The notes beneath the pieces were generated by a model. It was not told the origin of the DNA, did no database searches, and was given only the letters and a program-made list of their open reading frames with translations. From assembly GCA_963854835.1 (NCBI GenBank), contig OY978527.1:36107040-36171039 (forward strand): a DNA stretch of 64,000 bases, in the 5' to 3' direction. Shown in pieces: positions 11,310 through 24,900 of this stretch. The translations under genes and the position numbers were made by a program. This DNA comes from Megamerina dolium (taxonomy: Eukaryota; Arthropoda; Insecta; Diptera; Megamerinidae). Position 1 is the first letter of the stretch, and the number at the start of each line of letters is the position of its first letter.

Positions 11310-11720
11310 AGATCCGGTATTAGTGGGTTAGGTTGGGTTTGAAGTCTTTGATTGTGTGATTTGGCATGCTTTTTGATTACTTCAGCAACCGTTGGGCCTT
11401 TCAAGTCACGATGGATTTGGTTGTTTGTGACATAATATGGGGCGTTTGCAATCATACATAGGGTTTTAGATTGAAATCTTTAGAGAATTTCGATATTGGA
11501 GGTTGCCGCAGTACCCCAAAGCTGTATCCCTTATGTCCATACTGGTTTTAGGACAGCTGAGTAGAGTAAGAGTTTACTCTCGAATGAGACTTGGGTGTTT
11601 CGATTTAGCAACCAGTCCAAATTTCTGAGCTTGATACCTACGGCCTTACGTTTGGTGAAGATATGTATTTTCCAAGTTAGTTCGCTATCGAGGTGCCTGC
11701 CTAGGTATTTAGGTATTTAG
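11310..11720 (-). mobile_element. Jockey-type LINE, 3' end of RT ORF
   Basis: On the minus strand: KYLGRHLDSELTWKIHIFTK, then KRKAVGIKLRNLDWLLNR, SKLLLYSAVLKPVW, GIQLWGTAATSNIEIL, RFQSK-LCMIANAPYYV and PTVAEVIKKHAKSHNQRL. This is the typical C-terminal end of a jockey-family RT protein. Only a couple of stops interrupt it, so the fragment is younger than most LINE pieces here. It is 5'-truncated in the RT domain. A T-rich run at 11240-11255 on the plus strand lies beyond the 3' end. Confidence 0.75.
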
Positions 11721-14209
11721 TTTCGTTACAAACAATATTAAAAAACTTTACATTTTCATCCTTTGAATAACATTACATGTCAGCCCTTACCTTACTTATT
11801 CAACTTTAAAAGCTGGTTAATGGTTTAAACATTGTCAAACAGTTAAGCAACCTGAAAGTATGCTACAAAAATGTTAAAAGTTTTAAATCCACTGCAAAAT
11901 AATAATCTCAATAATATTTTGTTTCTAATTTAGAGCTTAATTTATTGGAAAATTTAATTCAATTGTCAAATATTTTTAAAATGTGTATATTCTTTCTTCT
12001 CTAAATTTATTTTATTTCAAAAATCTTAGTATTTAAAGCATATTCATTGTTGTTGTTGTTGTATGTAATTAATATGTAATAGACTATTAAATCTAAATGT
12101 AATAATCAACTTTGCTTAAGCAAATCACATATAAATAGTATTTTAATAAATTAAATTAATTAATTAAGAGAAGACAAAAGAGAAGAGTGACGACTGAGAA
12201 GCAACTGTGACATCAAATTCGTATTATGATAATGACAACCGAAGAAATTCCGTTCAGGCCTCGCAACTAAGTCGTCGTTTTCAAAATTAACCAAATTAAA
12301 TTCAAAATTAATCTGTGAAATTAATTAGTGAAATGTCAAAATGTTTCTTCGTGGCATTTGGGCCAGACTGACCAAGTTGGATACGAAGCAGGTCATTGTT
12401 TGTCGTTTATAATTGTCTAACCTTCTAAAAAACAAAAGGTCGAAAATTGAAATAAAACAAAAATAAAAACAAATTGTTTATTGGTTTTTGTTGATGATTA
12501 AGAAAAAGCCACTGTAAAAGTACCATCTCATTTATAGGATATCTGTATATTTTTGTAAAAGGCGGAGGCACTAAAAACTAAGGAAAATTTTCTATACTTA
12601 GTATAACTGGTATAACTTAGTATAACTTCTTCGTATGGAGCTTATTTTTATGAAAAAAAAATTATTTGTCGCTCACACCCAAGGCGTGGCTCAAGGCCAA
12701 AAATCAAGTTTGTGATTGAAATTACTCAATAAATTCGTAATTCGTAAAAAAATGACCCTTATAGGCCCATCAGCATTTTCGGATGGGTTTCTCTTGATAG
12801 CCGGCCTTTGCCAAGCGCAAAAAAAATAACCCTTATAGGCCCGACGCCAGCTTCGCGGTCATCAATATTATATATTAAAACCAAGATATCTACAGAACAT
12901 GAACACTACCTCCAAACATAACCATCTAAAGTTCTGGCTGATTTCATCAGCTTATATTTATAACCATTAACTCATATGTAATATCCTTCCGTGGAATTAA
13001 ATTCCATTCCAATAGCTGAACGATTGCGTTATCGGGAACACTAAAACCATAAATTCAAATCAATCATTTTAACAACAACAACAATTAACAAAAACCAAAT
13101 CAATCGCAGCAATTCCCATTAATTGTAATATTTTGAAATAACGGGACTTTAAAAAGTGTAACGAATGGCATATTTTTTATTCCCAGCCAACAACATTTTA
13201 CATAAACAATGTTGTCTTTATCGAATTAGAAGAAAGTGATAATTATTACTATATTATATTATACCAATTTTCTTTAAATTATTTATTTACATTTATCGCT
13301 ATAATTCTCCAGTAGATAAAGTATGAAGATAAAAAAAATATTAAAAATACATTAACAATTTTTTTAATATGTTTAATACACCATAGAAAAGAAAATTGTA
13401 TGGCCTTGAATATGGTTCTAAATTTTTTACAGGTCAATAAAAAAAAACGGGTTTTGAAAAAATTATTTGTTTTATTTTGATCATAACTTTTAAAACGTTT
13501 AAAAAGACCCTTCCTTTAATACACATATCGATCGCAAATTTGAACTTTGACCTGGAGCCACGCCTTGTATGGTATGGCAACAAACAAATTTTGATTTTTT
13601 ATATTCACAAAAATAGGCTCTATACGAAGAATATTTGTTTTCCTTTAAGTAGGCTATTCTGCACTTATGCCGTATAACTGTTGTATTAAAAAGTTTTTAA
13701 CCTTCGGCGACCCTCAGTAAAATTTCCTGTTTAAAATGTCTGTAGAACAAATTAACCCTCTAACTGCCTTTTTTTAATAAACTTTAATGAAATTTATTGT
13801 AAAGAGGGTCAAAAAAACCCATTCAAAGGAGAGTTAAGGTTTAAAATGTTCTACAAAAATTGCTCATTAAATTTTATTTTATTAATGAAGACATCAATTG
13901 TGTTTGGAGTCGATTTATATCTAATATTTCAGGTAAAGTAATTGTGTTTTTGACCAAAATATTGAAACTTTAACTTTAACTTTAACTCTGCGATGAGATG
14001 GAGCTAAATCCTCTTGGGATTTGACTACCACGCATGAATACTATCGTTTGAAGTTGGTTTGGTTGAGGGTCTAAACAACAACCTTCAAATTGTTCCACTG
14101 TGTTATTGGAGAATACAATACAGCATACGATAGCTAATTTGGTGATTATTGAAGGGGCCTTTAATATATTTCGCATTGAAGTAATTTAAATGTTTAGGAG
14201 TGAACAGCT
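11721..14209. other. Long AT-rich gap without recognised genes
   Basis: No transposase, RT or host exon was recognised. A 23-codon frame starting MFLRGIWARLTKLD (12341, plus) has a good start context but a weak donor and is not called. The phrase ACCCTTATAGGCCC recurs about 70 bp apart (12755 and 12830), suggesting a short local duplication. The 66- and 64-residue frames near 13.5 and 14.0 kb show no domain. Confidence 0.3.
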
Positions 14210-14560
14210 GCTGAATAGTCAGAAGGGGCCATGCGAATTGTGCTTAACGATCTCAGCTCCAAAGCCACTCCAAGCAAAGCGGAGCTTATGCTATTTACTA
14301 AGCGAACCAACTTCCCAGATACCTCGATGTAATACGAGACCACCAGTTGAAAAAAGCTAGCAAACGTTTTCTATACCTTTAAACGTATGGCAGGAAGGAA
14401 ATAAGGCCTCCATTGTAGGTGTATACAGTGGTCTGTCTGAGACATATCCTAACTTAGAGAGCACTTACTTGGTGGAAAGCCATAAGTAAAAGACGATCTT
14501 AACAAAAATTAGATCAATCCAAAGATCAGCATGGACGTGCGACCAAATGATGGTAGAAAT
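14210..14560 (+). mobile_element. Degenerate LINE RT fragment (tentative)
   Basis: Translation contains SKATPSKAELMLFTKR, similar to the NPSKTELVLFTRR block that follows the ADD box in I or R1 type reverse transcriptases. A tail-like ALWWKA/TWWKA phrase follows. Stops are frequent. Family and borders are uncertain. Confidence 0.4.
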
Positions 14561-14788
14561 GCCATAATGCTCCTGATTCCGATGCAAATTTACATTGTAC
14601 AAATTTATATTTACAATTGGAAACTGTGTGCGGGAGAAAGAGATCGAACAGCTATGGAAGTTGGCCTGTGTCGCGATGCTTTGTTTTATATAAGGGCCTA
14701 AGGCTAGAAGTACCTTTTTAGCATAAAATGAAGCTATAGAAACTACAGTTCCTCCTCTTTATTTTCTGGATGGCGCTTCCGTAGACTA

Positions 14789-15149
14789 TAAAAAAAAATA
14801 TGTGTCACTTAAAGCCCCAAAGGGCTCTTTGGCAGAGTTTCTCTTCCATTACTGTTGTGCGTGTTACATTTTGGACAGTATTAGAAGAGACCTACTTAGC
14901 CGGCTCCGAACGGCAGAACTCTTGCGACATTACTTTTTCTGAGCTTTGTCACAGAGTTCTTTTAGGAGCTTTTCCATGGTAAGTTGTTACTGCCGGCAGA
15001 ATTTCCAATTGCTCGCCGACAGGTGAGTACCGTTCGAAAGAAAAATCTTTTCGATATTAAATTTATTATGCTTCAGCCGGGGACTGAACCCACGACCTAC
15101 AGATCAGAAGGCGAACACACTAGCCAATGAGCTACGTAGACTTCGTACC
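14789..15149 (-). mobile_element. tRNA-derived SINE, copy B (full length, tail type I)
   Basis: A complete copy on the minus strand. The tRNA-like head (box A GTAGCTCATTGG, box B GGTTCAGTCCC) is at 15075-15149. The body has CTTTCGAACGGTAC and GCCGGCAGTAACAAC-like blocks. The type I tail (GCCCTTTGGGGCTTTAAGTG, then ACACATA and T-run) is at 14789-14830. Possible imperfect 10-bp flanking repeats are ACTATAAAAA (14785) and ACCATAAAAA (15147). The first bases of the head differ from the reference copy, so there may be a subfamily. Confidence 0.8.
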
Positions 15150-15459
15150 ATAAAAACGTTAAATTCTATAAAAGTGTGTAGAAAGCTGCTGCAATAACAA
15201 CAAAAAAATCATTTTTGTGTCTAGGAAGAGCTTTTGTTTTATTATAACAATTTTTAAAAGAAATTATAGCATTTTAAAAGAAGTAGCATTAGTTTCGTAA
15301 AACTTCTTTTATTACGAAATCCAACAAAAACTAGAATAGAATTGAATTGAAATGAAAATCATTTTTCCAATAGATGGCTTTAGTAATCTGTATCTAGCGT
15401 TGTATAAGTGCGATCGGGTTACGCTAGTTGGCGTTAGAAAGATAGGATTTCGTACTAAA
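15150..15459. other. Short gap before mariner, probably partly its 5' end
   Basis: AT-rich DNA. The GC-richer part from about 15370 (TAGATGGC onward) may be the 5' untranslated end of the mariner element that follows, but no inverted match to its 3' end could be confirmed. Confidence 0.25.
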
Positions 15460-16560
15460 TAAACTTTTCAGGCAGTTTTGTGATTGCTTGACTCAATATT
15501 GTTTGAGCACAAGGCAAAGATGGACACCAATAAAGAGAAAATACGCCATATTTTACAGTTTTTCTTCGATAAAGGCGAAAACGCAAGCCAAACGGCTGAA
15601 AATGTGAATAGTGTTTATCGTCCTGATACTGTAACAGCCAATCACGTGCAATTTTCGTTTCGTAATTTTCGCTCTCTAAGGCCAATTGCCGAAAATATCT
15701 TACCGTCATGTAAGCACTGTTTCTATTGCCCAGGAGCTAAACATTGCACAAAAAACCGTTTGGAACCATTTAAATAAAGCTGGATTAAAAAAGAAGCTCG
15801 ATGTATGGGTGCCACACGAGTTAACGCAAAAAAAAACCTCATGGACCGAATTTCCATCTACGAATCGCTGTTGAATCGCAACAAAATCGATAAATTTCTG
15901 AAGCGGACGGTTACTGGTGATGAAAAGTGGTCCACTTACGACAACGTCAAGCGAAAACGGGCATGGTTGAATCACTGTGAGCAGGCACAAACGGTGGCCA
16001 AGCCGGGATTGACGGACAGGAAGGTTTTGCTATGTGTTTGGTGGGATTGCCAGGGAATCATCTACTATGAGCTGCTCCCCTACGGCCAAACTCTTAATTC
16101 GGACCTGTACTGTCAACAATGATGGAAGCAATCGCCCAGAAGCGGCCAGCTTTGTTCAATAGGAGAGAAATTATGTGCCATCAGGACAACGACAGGCCAC
16201 ACACATCGAAAGTGACTCGCCAGAAGCTCAGGGAGCTTGGTTGGGAGTTTCTTATGCATCCACCTTATAGTCCGGACCTGGCACCAAGTGATTACTACCT
16301 GTTCCCGTCTATGGCGAATGATTTTGCTGGTGAAAAATTCGCCTCAAAAGAAGCTTGTGAAAATCGACCGTCCCAGTTTTTTGCCAATAGGGACGAGGGT
16401 TTCAATGAGAGTGGCATTATGAAATTACCTTCAAAATGGCAACAAGTTATCAAACAAAACGGTGCATATTTGGCCTAAATCGAATCATTCTATCAATGCT
16501 AAATAAAACCTTCAATTTAATGCAAAAATAATGGATTTCTTTTTACTAGACCTTATATGA
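15460..16560 (+). mobile_element. Mariner (DD34D) transposon, nearly complete coding region
   Basis: The reading frame starts at 15520 (MDTNKEKIRHILQFFFDKG, helix-turn-helix). After a frame break near 15690 it continues HVSTVSIAQELNIAQKTVWN and KKLDVWVPHELTQ. In later frames come TGDEKW (first Asp), then HQDNDRPHTS (second) and YSPDLAPSDYYLF (third), with 34 residues between the last two Asp. All three catalytic Asp are present, but at least three frameshifts break the protein of about 340 residues, so the copy is dead. The 3' part ends at 16478 (NGAYLA stop). Terminal repeats were not clearly identified. Confidence 0.85.
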
Positions 16561-18883
16561 TATTTAATGAAAACACGATTTTGTGAATTAAAAACGTGAC
16601 AATAATTCTTCATCCTCGTTATTTTATAGAAGAAGCGCACATCTCGGTCCGACTATTTTCAGCATTTATATTTTATGCAAAAAAAGAGATTGTGTGAATA
16701 GGGAAATTAGAAGGAGAATCTATGTATGAGTAAACATAAATATCGAGATCTCATTTGTATATACCTACTACAACAACAAAACATTATAACACACAAATAG
16801 CTCAAAATTGCTGTTTTAACGAGAAATGCCCTTATTGCGTCTAACCCCAATGATAATGAGATGGAATTTGTTTTTTACTTACAACTCAACTGTTGTATTT
16901 TCCTCAAAATGGCTATAATATGCAAATGAATAATTGATATACACATATATAAAAACAAAATAAATGGATATAATTTTCTTGTTGATCATTTTCAAAAATA
17001 AATATGGAAATAATTTTTCACAGACAAAATATTCATATTAAAATATAATAAATTTTAAAGAGAAAGCAATAAAAAGATATATAATATATATCACTAGCAC
17101 AAGTTACGAGTACATACATAAATACAAATAATAGTACTTACAAATGTAATTGATCATCTGGAAATGTCTAAAGGTAATGTGCTATTTTTCTATTATGTGT
17201 GTGTATGTGTGTGTTATCCTTAACGATCATATTTTTTTTTATAATATCAGAGACAAAAAGCGAAAAACACAAATTCATATTCATTAAGGATGAACTTTAC
17301 AAAACGTGTTAAATCTAGTTTTCAAAATTTTTTGAAAAATCGAGAATCGAGTTTTTTTACACCGACAAATTCATTAAATTTCACAATTAATTTTGAAATT
17401 GATGATTTCTTTTTATATTAAATTTTAGCAAGAACAAAAAATATGTAAGGTTTTAAGTATATATTCTGATATATTTCAATCCAGAGAGTACATATGTGAC
17501 AAACTAACAAAAAACTGATTTATCACGTTTTGCTAAGTCCTTCCTCATATGCAGATGTATGAATGTATGTATGTGAAAAATGTACGCATGTGTATTCATT
17601 CATTTGTTTAAGGATTTATTATTATTATTATTATTCGTTTTACTTTCTTCTTGAAATGTAAATCTATCAAGAATGTCTAATGTCTATCAGTGACACGTTT
17701 TCATTCAATCAATTTCAATTTGTATGTATGTATGCCTGTATTTGTTGTTTTGTTGTTTTGAATTTTCACAAAAATTTAACATTCATCATCAATAGTTCAT
17801 ACGTAATTATTTGCTATGATTTTTTTTTATGTAATTTTACATATACTTTTATTTTTTTTTATATAGTAGCTTAAAAGTTTAATAACTTCACTGCACTAAC
17901 AATGTCAATATATATATGGAATATGGTTGCATTTAAGTAATTTTTATATATATATTTTTTTTCTTTTTTCTAATAAAGGTGCATTCAAAATTGACATTTT
18001 CTTATCAAATGCTTATACAATCATTTTTTTTTTCTTTTTGCTGACTGATTTGAAGATAATAGTGCATTTGCTAAAACTATGTATACATTTATGTGCTACT
18101 TTTGCATACTAACACATGTTAATAAAACAAAATTAAAAAGGAAAAAACAAAAAAATTAAATGCGTATAATGTTTGTTAGCTTATTTAGAATTTAACAGTT
18201 TGATTTTTTAAATTTATTTTTACGCTTTAGCATTTTTTAACAGATAGATCTGTAATGGACATACATACATACATACATATATACATACATACTACATAAC
18301 ATATTTATTAATGAAGATTGTCATATGTACATACATATGTACATATATTAAGTATGAAGTAGATTCACCGTCATTACATGATTCTTATGTTCTTTTATAG
18401 AATACATTATATTCGAATTGTTTGAATGTGTACAAGTAAATAATAATAATAATAGACATGTTAACAATATAATACAGTTATAAAAGTCTTCAAAACCTAA
18501 GTACATTATACTATAAATATATACATATAATGGGTATATGTATAGGTATACTATGAAAATGATGCTGTATGCCGAAGAAGATGTGTATAATATTCATTCA
18601 TTAATAATGATAATAGTTAAATAATAGTATACATAATACAATAAAAGAAAATCAAAAGATTCCAATTCATATTACAGAAGATTGTTTTTGTTTTTTTTTT
18701 CTGAGAAGAAATTATGACATACATATGTATTTAAGTTGTACTTGTATGTATGTACAATATTTGTGATATTCCATGCAGAATAAATACGGCAAACTAATTG
18801 TTGTAGCAACCAATACAATTTAAGCTTATCCCAATATTTATATTGCAATTTTCGGCTTAGACATTATTTGAAATGTTTCATTG
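16561..18883. other. AT-rich DNA downstream of Snx27 (3'UTR and intergenic)
   Basis: No coding or transposon signal. It lies 3' of the Snx27 stop codon at 18884-18886 on the minus strand, so the right end is presumably its 3'UTR. TTTATT motifs (AATAAA on the minus strand) are frequent and the poly-A site cannot be chosen. Simple repeats include (CATA)n near 18260-18290 and a GT-rich run near 17197-17215. Confidence 0.4.
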
Positions 18884-18952
18884 CTAATCACCAGTATCCT
18901 CCCATTTGCGCTCTTCCATTATTCGATCAAAGCAATCCGCTAAAAATGCATG
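18884..18952 (-). CDS. Snx27: Snx27 exon 7: C-terminus and stop
   Basis: 69 bases encoding [20 protein letters not shown], then GD and a TAG stop. It corresponds to the CFERV-ELKW helix that ends vertebrate SNX27. The acceptor TTGTCGACAG has a weak pyrimidine tract, but phase 0 continuity and the match to the family support it. Intron 6 (18953-20447) contains a LINE fragment. Confidence 0.88.
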   Translation of the reverse strand, partial: HAFLADCFDRIMEERKWEDTGD

Positions 18953-21900
18953 CTGTCGACAAAAGAATTCAATTATAATCACACAAATTAAAATTGTTAA
19001 TGTGTTAATACAATATCATTCAATGATTAAAGTGCTAAAATGATGATCTGGATCTTTTCTGAGAATCTGAAACCTCGAAGTTTTCCAATGAAGTGGACAA
19101 CTACATATGCTTTCTATAGACGGTAACTTCATGAATGGTCAATTTGGTTTCAACACGATTTCGATCATATAGAAATATATTCATAACGATGCAGCATTCG
19201 ATCACATGAATCTTCTACTTCAACAAATTACTTGTTTCATCCTGTCAGTGGCACTCTGTCTGTAACACTCTTCACAACCTGTACGAAATGATGTCGTCGT
19301 CATTCAAGCAATAAATGACCGTAATGGCTTTGCTGTCGTATTTTTAAAGAAATTGAATCTGTCGAGCTCACTACCCCACATGGTGCACTCTGAATGTCCT
19401 AGCTCCTCTGCTAATAGTAATTCTGAGATGTTGCTATTGTTGGTCTCGTTGGGGTTTTCCACAAGTTTCAGTCCAACGAATAAACCAACCTCTATAGGGC
19501 TCGTCCAAAATTGTAGTGTGGTAAGATTAATGGGATGCAGAGGGCAGTTAAACAGGTGGATCGTGTCGTGCGGGGATTGGCCGCTATCAGGGCATTTGTG
19601 TAGTATATTGTTATAAAGTCTAGCATGAAAAAAATTCATAATTTTTTCCTAGTCAGTGATTCTTTTTCATCACCTATTGGTGTATTTCGTTAGGGACTAT
19701 ATTTGGCTAATATGTACGAGTCGCAACAACTACCGGCGTGCAAGCATTTAATAGTGGCAGTATACAAGATGTGATCCAATGCATTGTTGTTCGTTAGACT
19801 TTGTGTGTCCTTGTCAGAAATTGTCAGGTCGTTCCTGATGTGTCGTTGTAGAGCGGGGTGTGTCGTGAGAGTACAATTCGGGTGCGTGTCTATATGGCAA
19901 GCCAACCGGAATTTGTTTGGATAGCAACTCGTTATGCTGTTTTACCTTCAGGAATCTTGTTTCTTCGTACAGATTGTACGAATGCAGCGGAGTGCTGCAT
20001 TTTGGATTTCTCAGAGCCTTAGTCATTTTGTATCACTGATGGGTGGAGTCCAAACGGGAGCCCAATATTTATGAATATTGGATACAAGATAGGTATTGTG
20101 CGCCTATTGACTTGTATATCAAGTACAGAGCTGACCTACCTCGTCCATGGGGTAAACAATGTGGCTTTTAAAAATCTTGAATACCTAGGTGAGGTTAGGC
20201 ATTTATAGTGCAGGAAAACTTGACTATGCTGCTGCCAGTGGCAAGTGGCGTTTCTACTGGCAGTTGGGGCTACGTCTTAAAACGACTCGAGACTACCGAC
20301 TTGAACAAAGTAAAAAACCAAAGTAATTCTGTGATCAAACGCATTTATGATCGCAACATTGTATAGAACCACTAGTTTTCACAGTGAGTCTACTCTAATT
20401 AGCACTTTAATCCTTTGAATGAATATCATAACGATGCCGACACTTACATATGGCGTATAGACTTTAACCCAACGTGGTGGTTTATCTGGACGATTATATT
20501 GAAAACAGAATGACATTGATTCTTCATCACTCTCCCATCGTGTTATACTATCCCAAGTGAGTTCAACCATTTGCGCTTCCAATGTGCCATCTTCGCGACA
20601 AGCATGTAAACGGAAACTTTTCATACCTAAGCAAAAAAATAAGTGATTTTAATGCAATTTGGAATACTACTTAATGATGCTGCACACATACCAACTGCTG
20701 GTACCACATGTCCCTCTTTGCGACTATCACAAGAACAGTGTGGAAAAACAACATCACCATATCCGGGTAAGGTACGTGCCAATGCTAAATATTCAGCTGC
20801 TCTCTTAGCATCTTGTAGTGCTTTTAATTCGTATAGGCGACCTTCAGCACGTATATTACCACGATTTACTTCATCAACCGCCTAAACAAAATGTATCATT
20901 ATAACTATGTAATGCACCAACAACAACAACAACATTCCACTTACCTGATAGAATATAAAACGAGCCGCCTGTTCACCATCGGGCAATGTCAGTTCTTTAC
21001 CAATCGAAAATAGCCAACGACGTACACACAAACACGTACTCGATGCCGTACTATAGTTTTGAACATACAGCTGATGCGGTACCTCATGTGGCTGTAGCTT
21101 GCGCTCAAAATTGTACTCGACAATTTCGAAGAGATAAAAATATTGCTGTGTATATGATGTGAGATTGGCGCGTTGTACCAATATTTCCCATACAACTTGC
21201 GCATTGGCTGATTTTTTGACCGAAACTGTTGAAACTTCATGATCGGGAAGCATCACTTTTATATCGACTGGTGAGGCAGATATATCATCCTCGGAATCAG
21301 TGAGAAAATCTTGTACAGCATCACTTTCGGCAATCACACGTACAGCACACACCTTCTCCAAATACTGTTCCAAACCACGACGTCGTGTATCCAATTGTTG
21401 TTCGCTCAGCTGAAATGGCCATTTACCCGGCAATTTGGGAAAATTGAAGCCAACAAATTCCTTACGCAGAATGGAATGTAAATTTGAAAATTCACGATAA
21501 CGACGCGAACATAATTGCCGACCAGCCATATGTATATTGAAGACAATATAACGTTCCCCGTTACGATTAACAATACTATAATCGGGAATACTGGAAAGAT
21601 ACGCAAAAAGGAGTGAGTGAGCCAAAAAAAAAGAGTGATTAAGTGATTAAAAAAGTAATCACTTACGTTATCGGCAATGAACGTTTATCAGAATAGTCAA
21701 TATAGGAGTAACTACTTTGATCTTCTTGTGGTTCCAGTCTTTCAGCTTCCTAAAAATATGCAATGAAATACATGTTAATTGAATTTTGAGGAACCCGACA
21801 AAAACACATTAAATCACACTCATACTCACTTGTTGTGTTACCGAAATAACAGTTAATGTTAAACAGTCGCCACCAGATTTGATTAGATCAACAACTTGTT

Positions 21901-24900
21901 TATGAGTAGCTCCTTCCACGGTGACCCCATTTCTGCAATGAAAGGAATAGTTATTGTAAAATTTATTGTAAAATTATTGTACAAATTTTAAAAATAAGTT
22001 TAGCACTAGAATATGTCTCTTCCAGTACTGTTGTGCGTGTTAAATTTGGATAGTATTAGAGGGGACCTACTAATATTAGCCGGTTCCGAACGGCACAACC
22101 CTTGTGGCATCACTTTTTCTGAGCCTTCTCACAGAGCTCTTTAAAAAGCATTTTTTATAGAAAATCTTGCCAACATGTCTACCAGAAAGAATCATTTTGT
22201 CGATATTAAAGTTGCCTCCGCCGGGGATTAAATGATCTACAGATCGGAAGGCCAACGCAATAACCATTGAGGTACTTCATAAAAGAAAGAAATGTGGAAT
22301 ATTCCACTTACTCCAGTTTTGCATTGTATCCCCTATAGTTTCCAATGGTAGTTACAAAAGTACAAAATAACACCGGCTCCCACTGATACAAAGCGCCATA
22401 TGTTTGGAGACTGAGACGCTTTAGCTGCGCAAGATTGCAACTCCAATATTAAAATGGCTTAAAAATTAGTTCATCCACTTTGGTCCAATGTGGCGCATTA
22501 GGAACTTTTCTTAGCGCACAAACCGAGAGTCCTATGGACTTCAAATTCTCCACCAACTAGGGCAAGTATTTCATGATGCCGGCCGGAAATACTTTAGGGT
22601 CGAAAGTAATAAGAACAGTAGTTTAGGTGTTAAAAAATGCCTAATTATGTTAGAGCATGGGTAAACAAATTATTTTTGGTGTGAGGTGTGAAGAGATGAG
22701 ATAACAAAATTGAACTATATTGGACTTATAGGGTGGTTTTTAATTTTTTTAATAATTCGCACTACTTTAGCTTTACAAAGTCGTGCAAAAAGCAATATGT
22801 AGACCATTTACTCCCACCACACCTAGAATGCCCTTAGAAGTGAAAATTTATGACCGAACACCATTCGTATTTCCTCCTCAACATAGCGCCGAACATACTT
22901 TCCCTACCATTACCCCTTATTCTCGCCGAAAATTGACAAATAACCCCATAGCCCCAAAGGTAGACTCCTTTTCCAATATTTTCCTTAACGTACTTACATA
23001 CATGGGTGCCGTAGCTCAGTGGTTAGTGCGTTCGCCTTCTGATCTGTAGGTCGGTGGTTCAATCCCCGGCTGATGCATAACAAATTTAATATCGATTAGA
23101 TTTTTCTTTCGAACGGTACCCACCTGTCGGCAAGCAATTGGCAATTCTTCCGACAGTAACAACTTGCCATGAAAAAGCTTCTTAAAGAACTCTGTGACAA
23201 AGCTCAGAAAAAGTGATGTCACAAGTGTTCTGCCGTTCGGAACCGGCTAAAATAAGTAGGTCCCTTCTAATATTGTCCAAAATTTAAGACGCACAACAGT
23301 AATGGAAGAAAAGCTCGGCCAATGAGCCCTTTGGGGCTTTATGTGGCCACATATTTATTTATTTTATTTTTTTTACTTACATACTTACAGCGGTTTGAAG
23401 GGAAGGGAAACTACAGAGCGTAACAGCTCGCGAGACAGGGCACAAAAACAGGGCCAAATGCATAAAAGAGATTATTGGGTATCCCAATTTCCACATGTTA
23501 ACTCAGGGTAGAGCTTTCCAAAAAAGATGGACTGAATCTACCATCTGTAGGACAGCTAAATTGTTGTGGCCCCGAAACAGTAAGAAGCGCACTCAGAACC
23601 TTATTGACATAAGGAAGAAAGACACATCAACTGTTGTAGGAGTTGTCACGGGCCGCTACCTCACCGGACTTCACGCTAATAGGATGAGTTTGAGTCACCT
23701 TACATATGTCTTCTAGAAGCTGTAGAGCCAAGGAAAACCTAAAAACCATCACGCAACTGCTATGTATTGAAACTGTCCAGTACTTTCAGCATCTAGCCCA
23801 GCTCTCAGACATTGCAATACGTAATATTCCCATGCCATCGTTTACGCTTTAGTACTGGAATTATTTTAAAACAATACTAGAATATGATTCTCTGATTACC
23901 TCGAACATTTTTGTTCAAATTCACTCAAGACACGTCCACCATTGAAAGCACCAAATTGCACATAATTAAAAGGTAACATTATCACAAACGAAAAAAACAA
24001 AACTCTCACAACACTCTCACTGATCACACAAACTGTAGGTATTCACTGTGTGGTCAAGAACTTTCAAAAATTATTTCTCAAATTTAATAAACTGCAAAAG
24101 CAAAAAACTTGAACGTTTCATTGTTAAATCAATATTAAAAAGCAATTTCAAATTCTACTGACGTACAGATATACCGATCAGAGCAGCAACAACATAACAA
24201 TGATAACAGTAACAACAACAGTACAATGATAACACCAAGTATTTGGCATTATTATCAGATGAGAATAACATTGACTTCATTAATGTGCAAATAAATAAAT
24301 TGAATCGTATGGAATACGAAATATTATTTAATTGCAACATAATCGAAGGGGCCCTCGTTTAAAACGAGCAATACTCTTTTTAATCAGTGTTCAAGAGCGA
24401 CAGGAAAAAATTACCTTTTCTCTCACAACTTGAATTAACTCATATGTACTTTTGTACTTATACCAAAGCGTAATAATACAAAGTGATAGTGAAATTAGCT
24501 TTTCACTTTTATTTTGAGAACTTGTTTCACTTTCTACAGCCCCTTAAAAGAACAGGGTTCAAAACAGCTGTCTCAGGTAAAAATTGAAGCATTTGAAGCA
24601 GATTGATGCAACATGATCTGGGGTCAAACCATCTCAAAACACAACTTGTTATTTTCACTAAGGAATACAAACCTCACTGAGGAATTCTGTGAAGAGTGTT
24701 CAAAGGCTGTCCGCTCTCAATACCTTGCTACATTATGTTCATCTCTATATCCAGGAAACAGTCGCAATGGTACGTGATATCCCAACATTCTGAACAATTT
24801 TAATTTGACACCACGGAGGGTTTATTATGAAATAGATAGATTGACGCCAACTACCATGGAATAAGTCTTCTTAGCATCGCGTACAAGGTTTTATCGAGCG

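Noticed and set aside
12341..12412. Tiny frame MFLRGIWARLTKLDTKQ as a first exon with mitochondrial presequence
   Set aside because: The start context is good, but the possible donor (CAG|GTCATT) is weak, no downstream exon is visible, and a stop follows after 23 codons.
17680..18112. Small hydrophobic membrane-protein-like frames
   Set aside because: Phe/Ile/Tyr-rich translation of AT-rich DNA. No conserved motif or start context.
20989..21606. Two minus-strand frames of 83 and 66 residues inside Snx27 exon 4
   Set aside because: Shadows of the Snx27 frame in other phases.
23004..23075. Functional tRNA gene at the head of SINE copy D
   Set aside because: Box A and box B are good, but it continues directly into the SINE body. 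The same head recurs damaged in other copies, and an acceptor stem pairing at the 3' side is not evident. It is a tRNA-derived head, not a tRNA gene.
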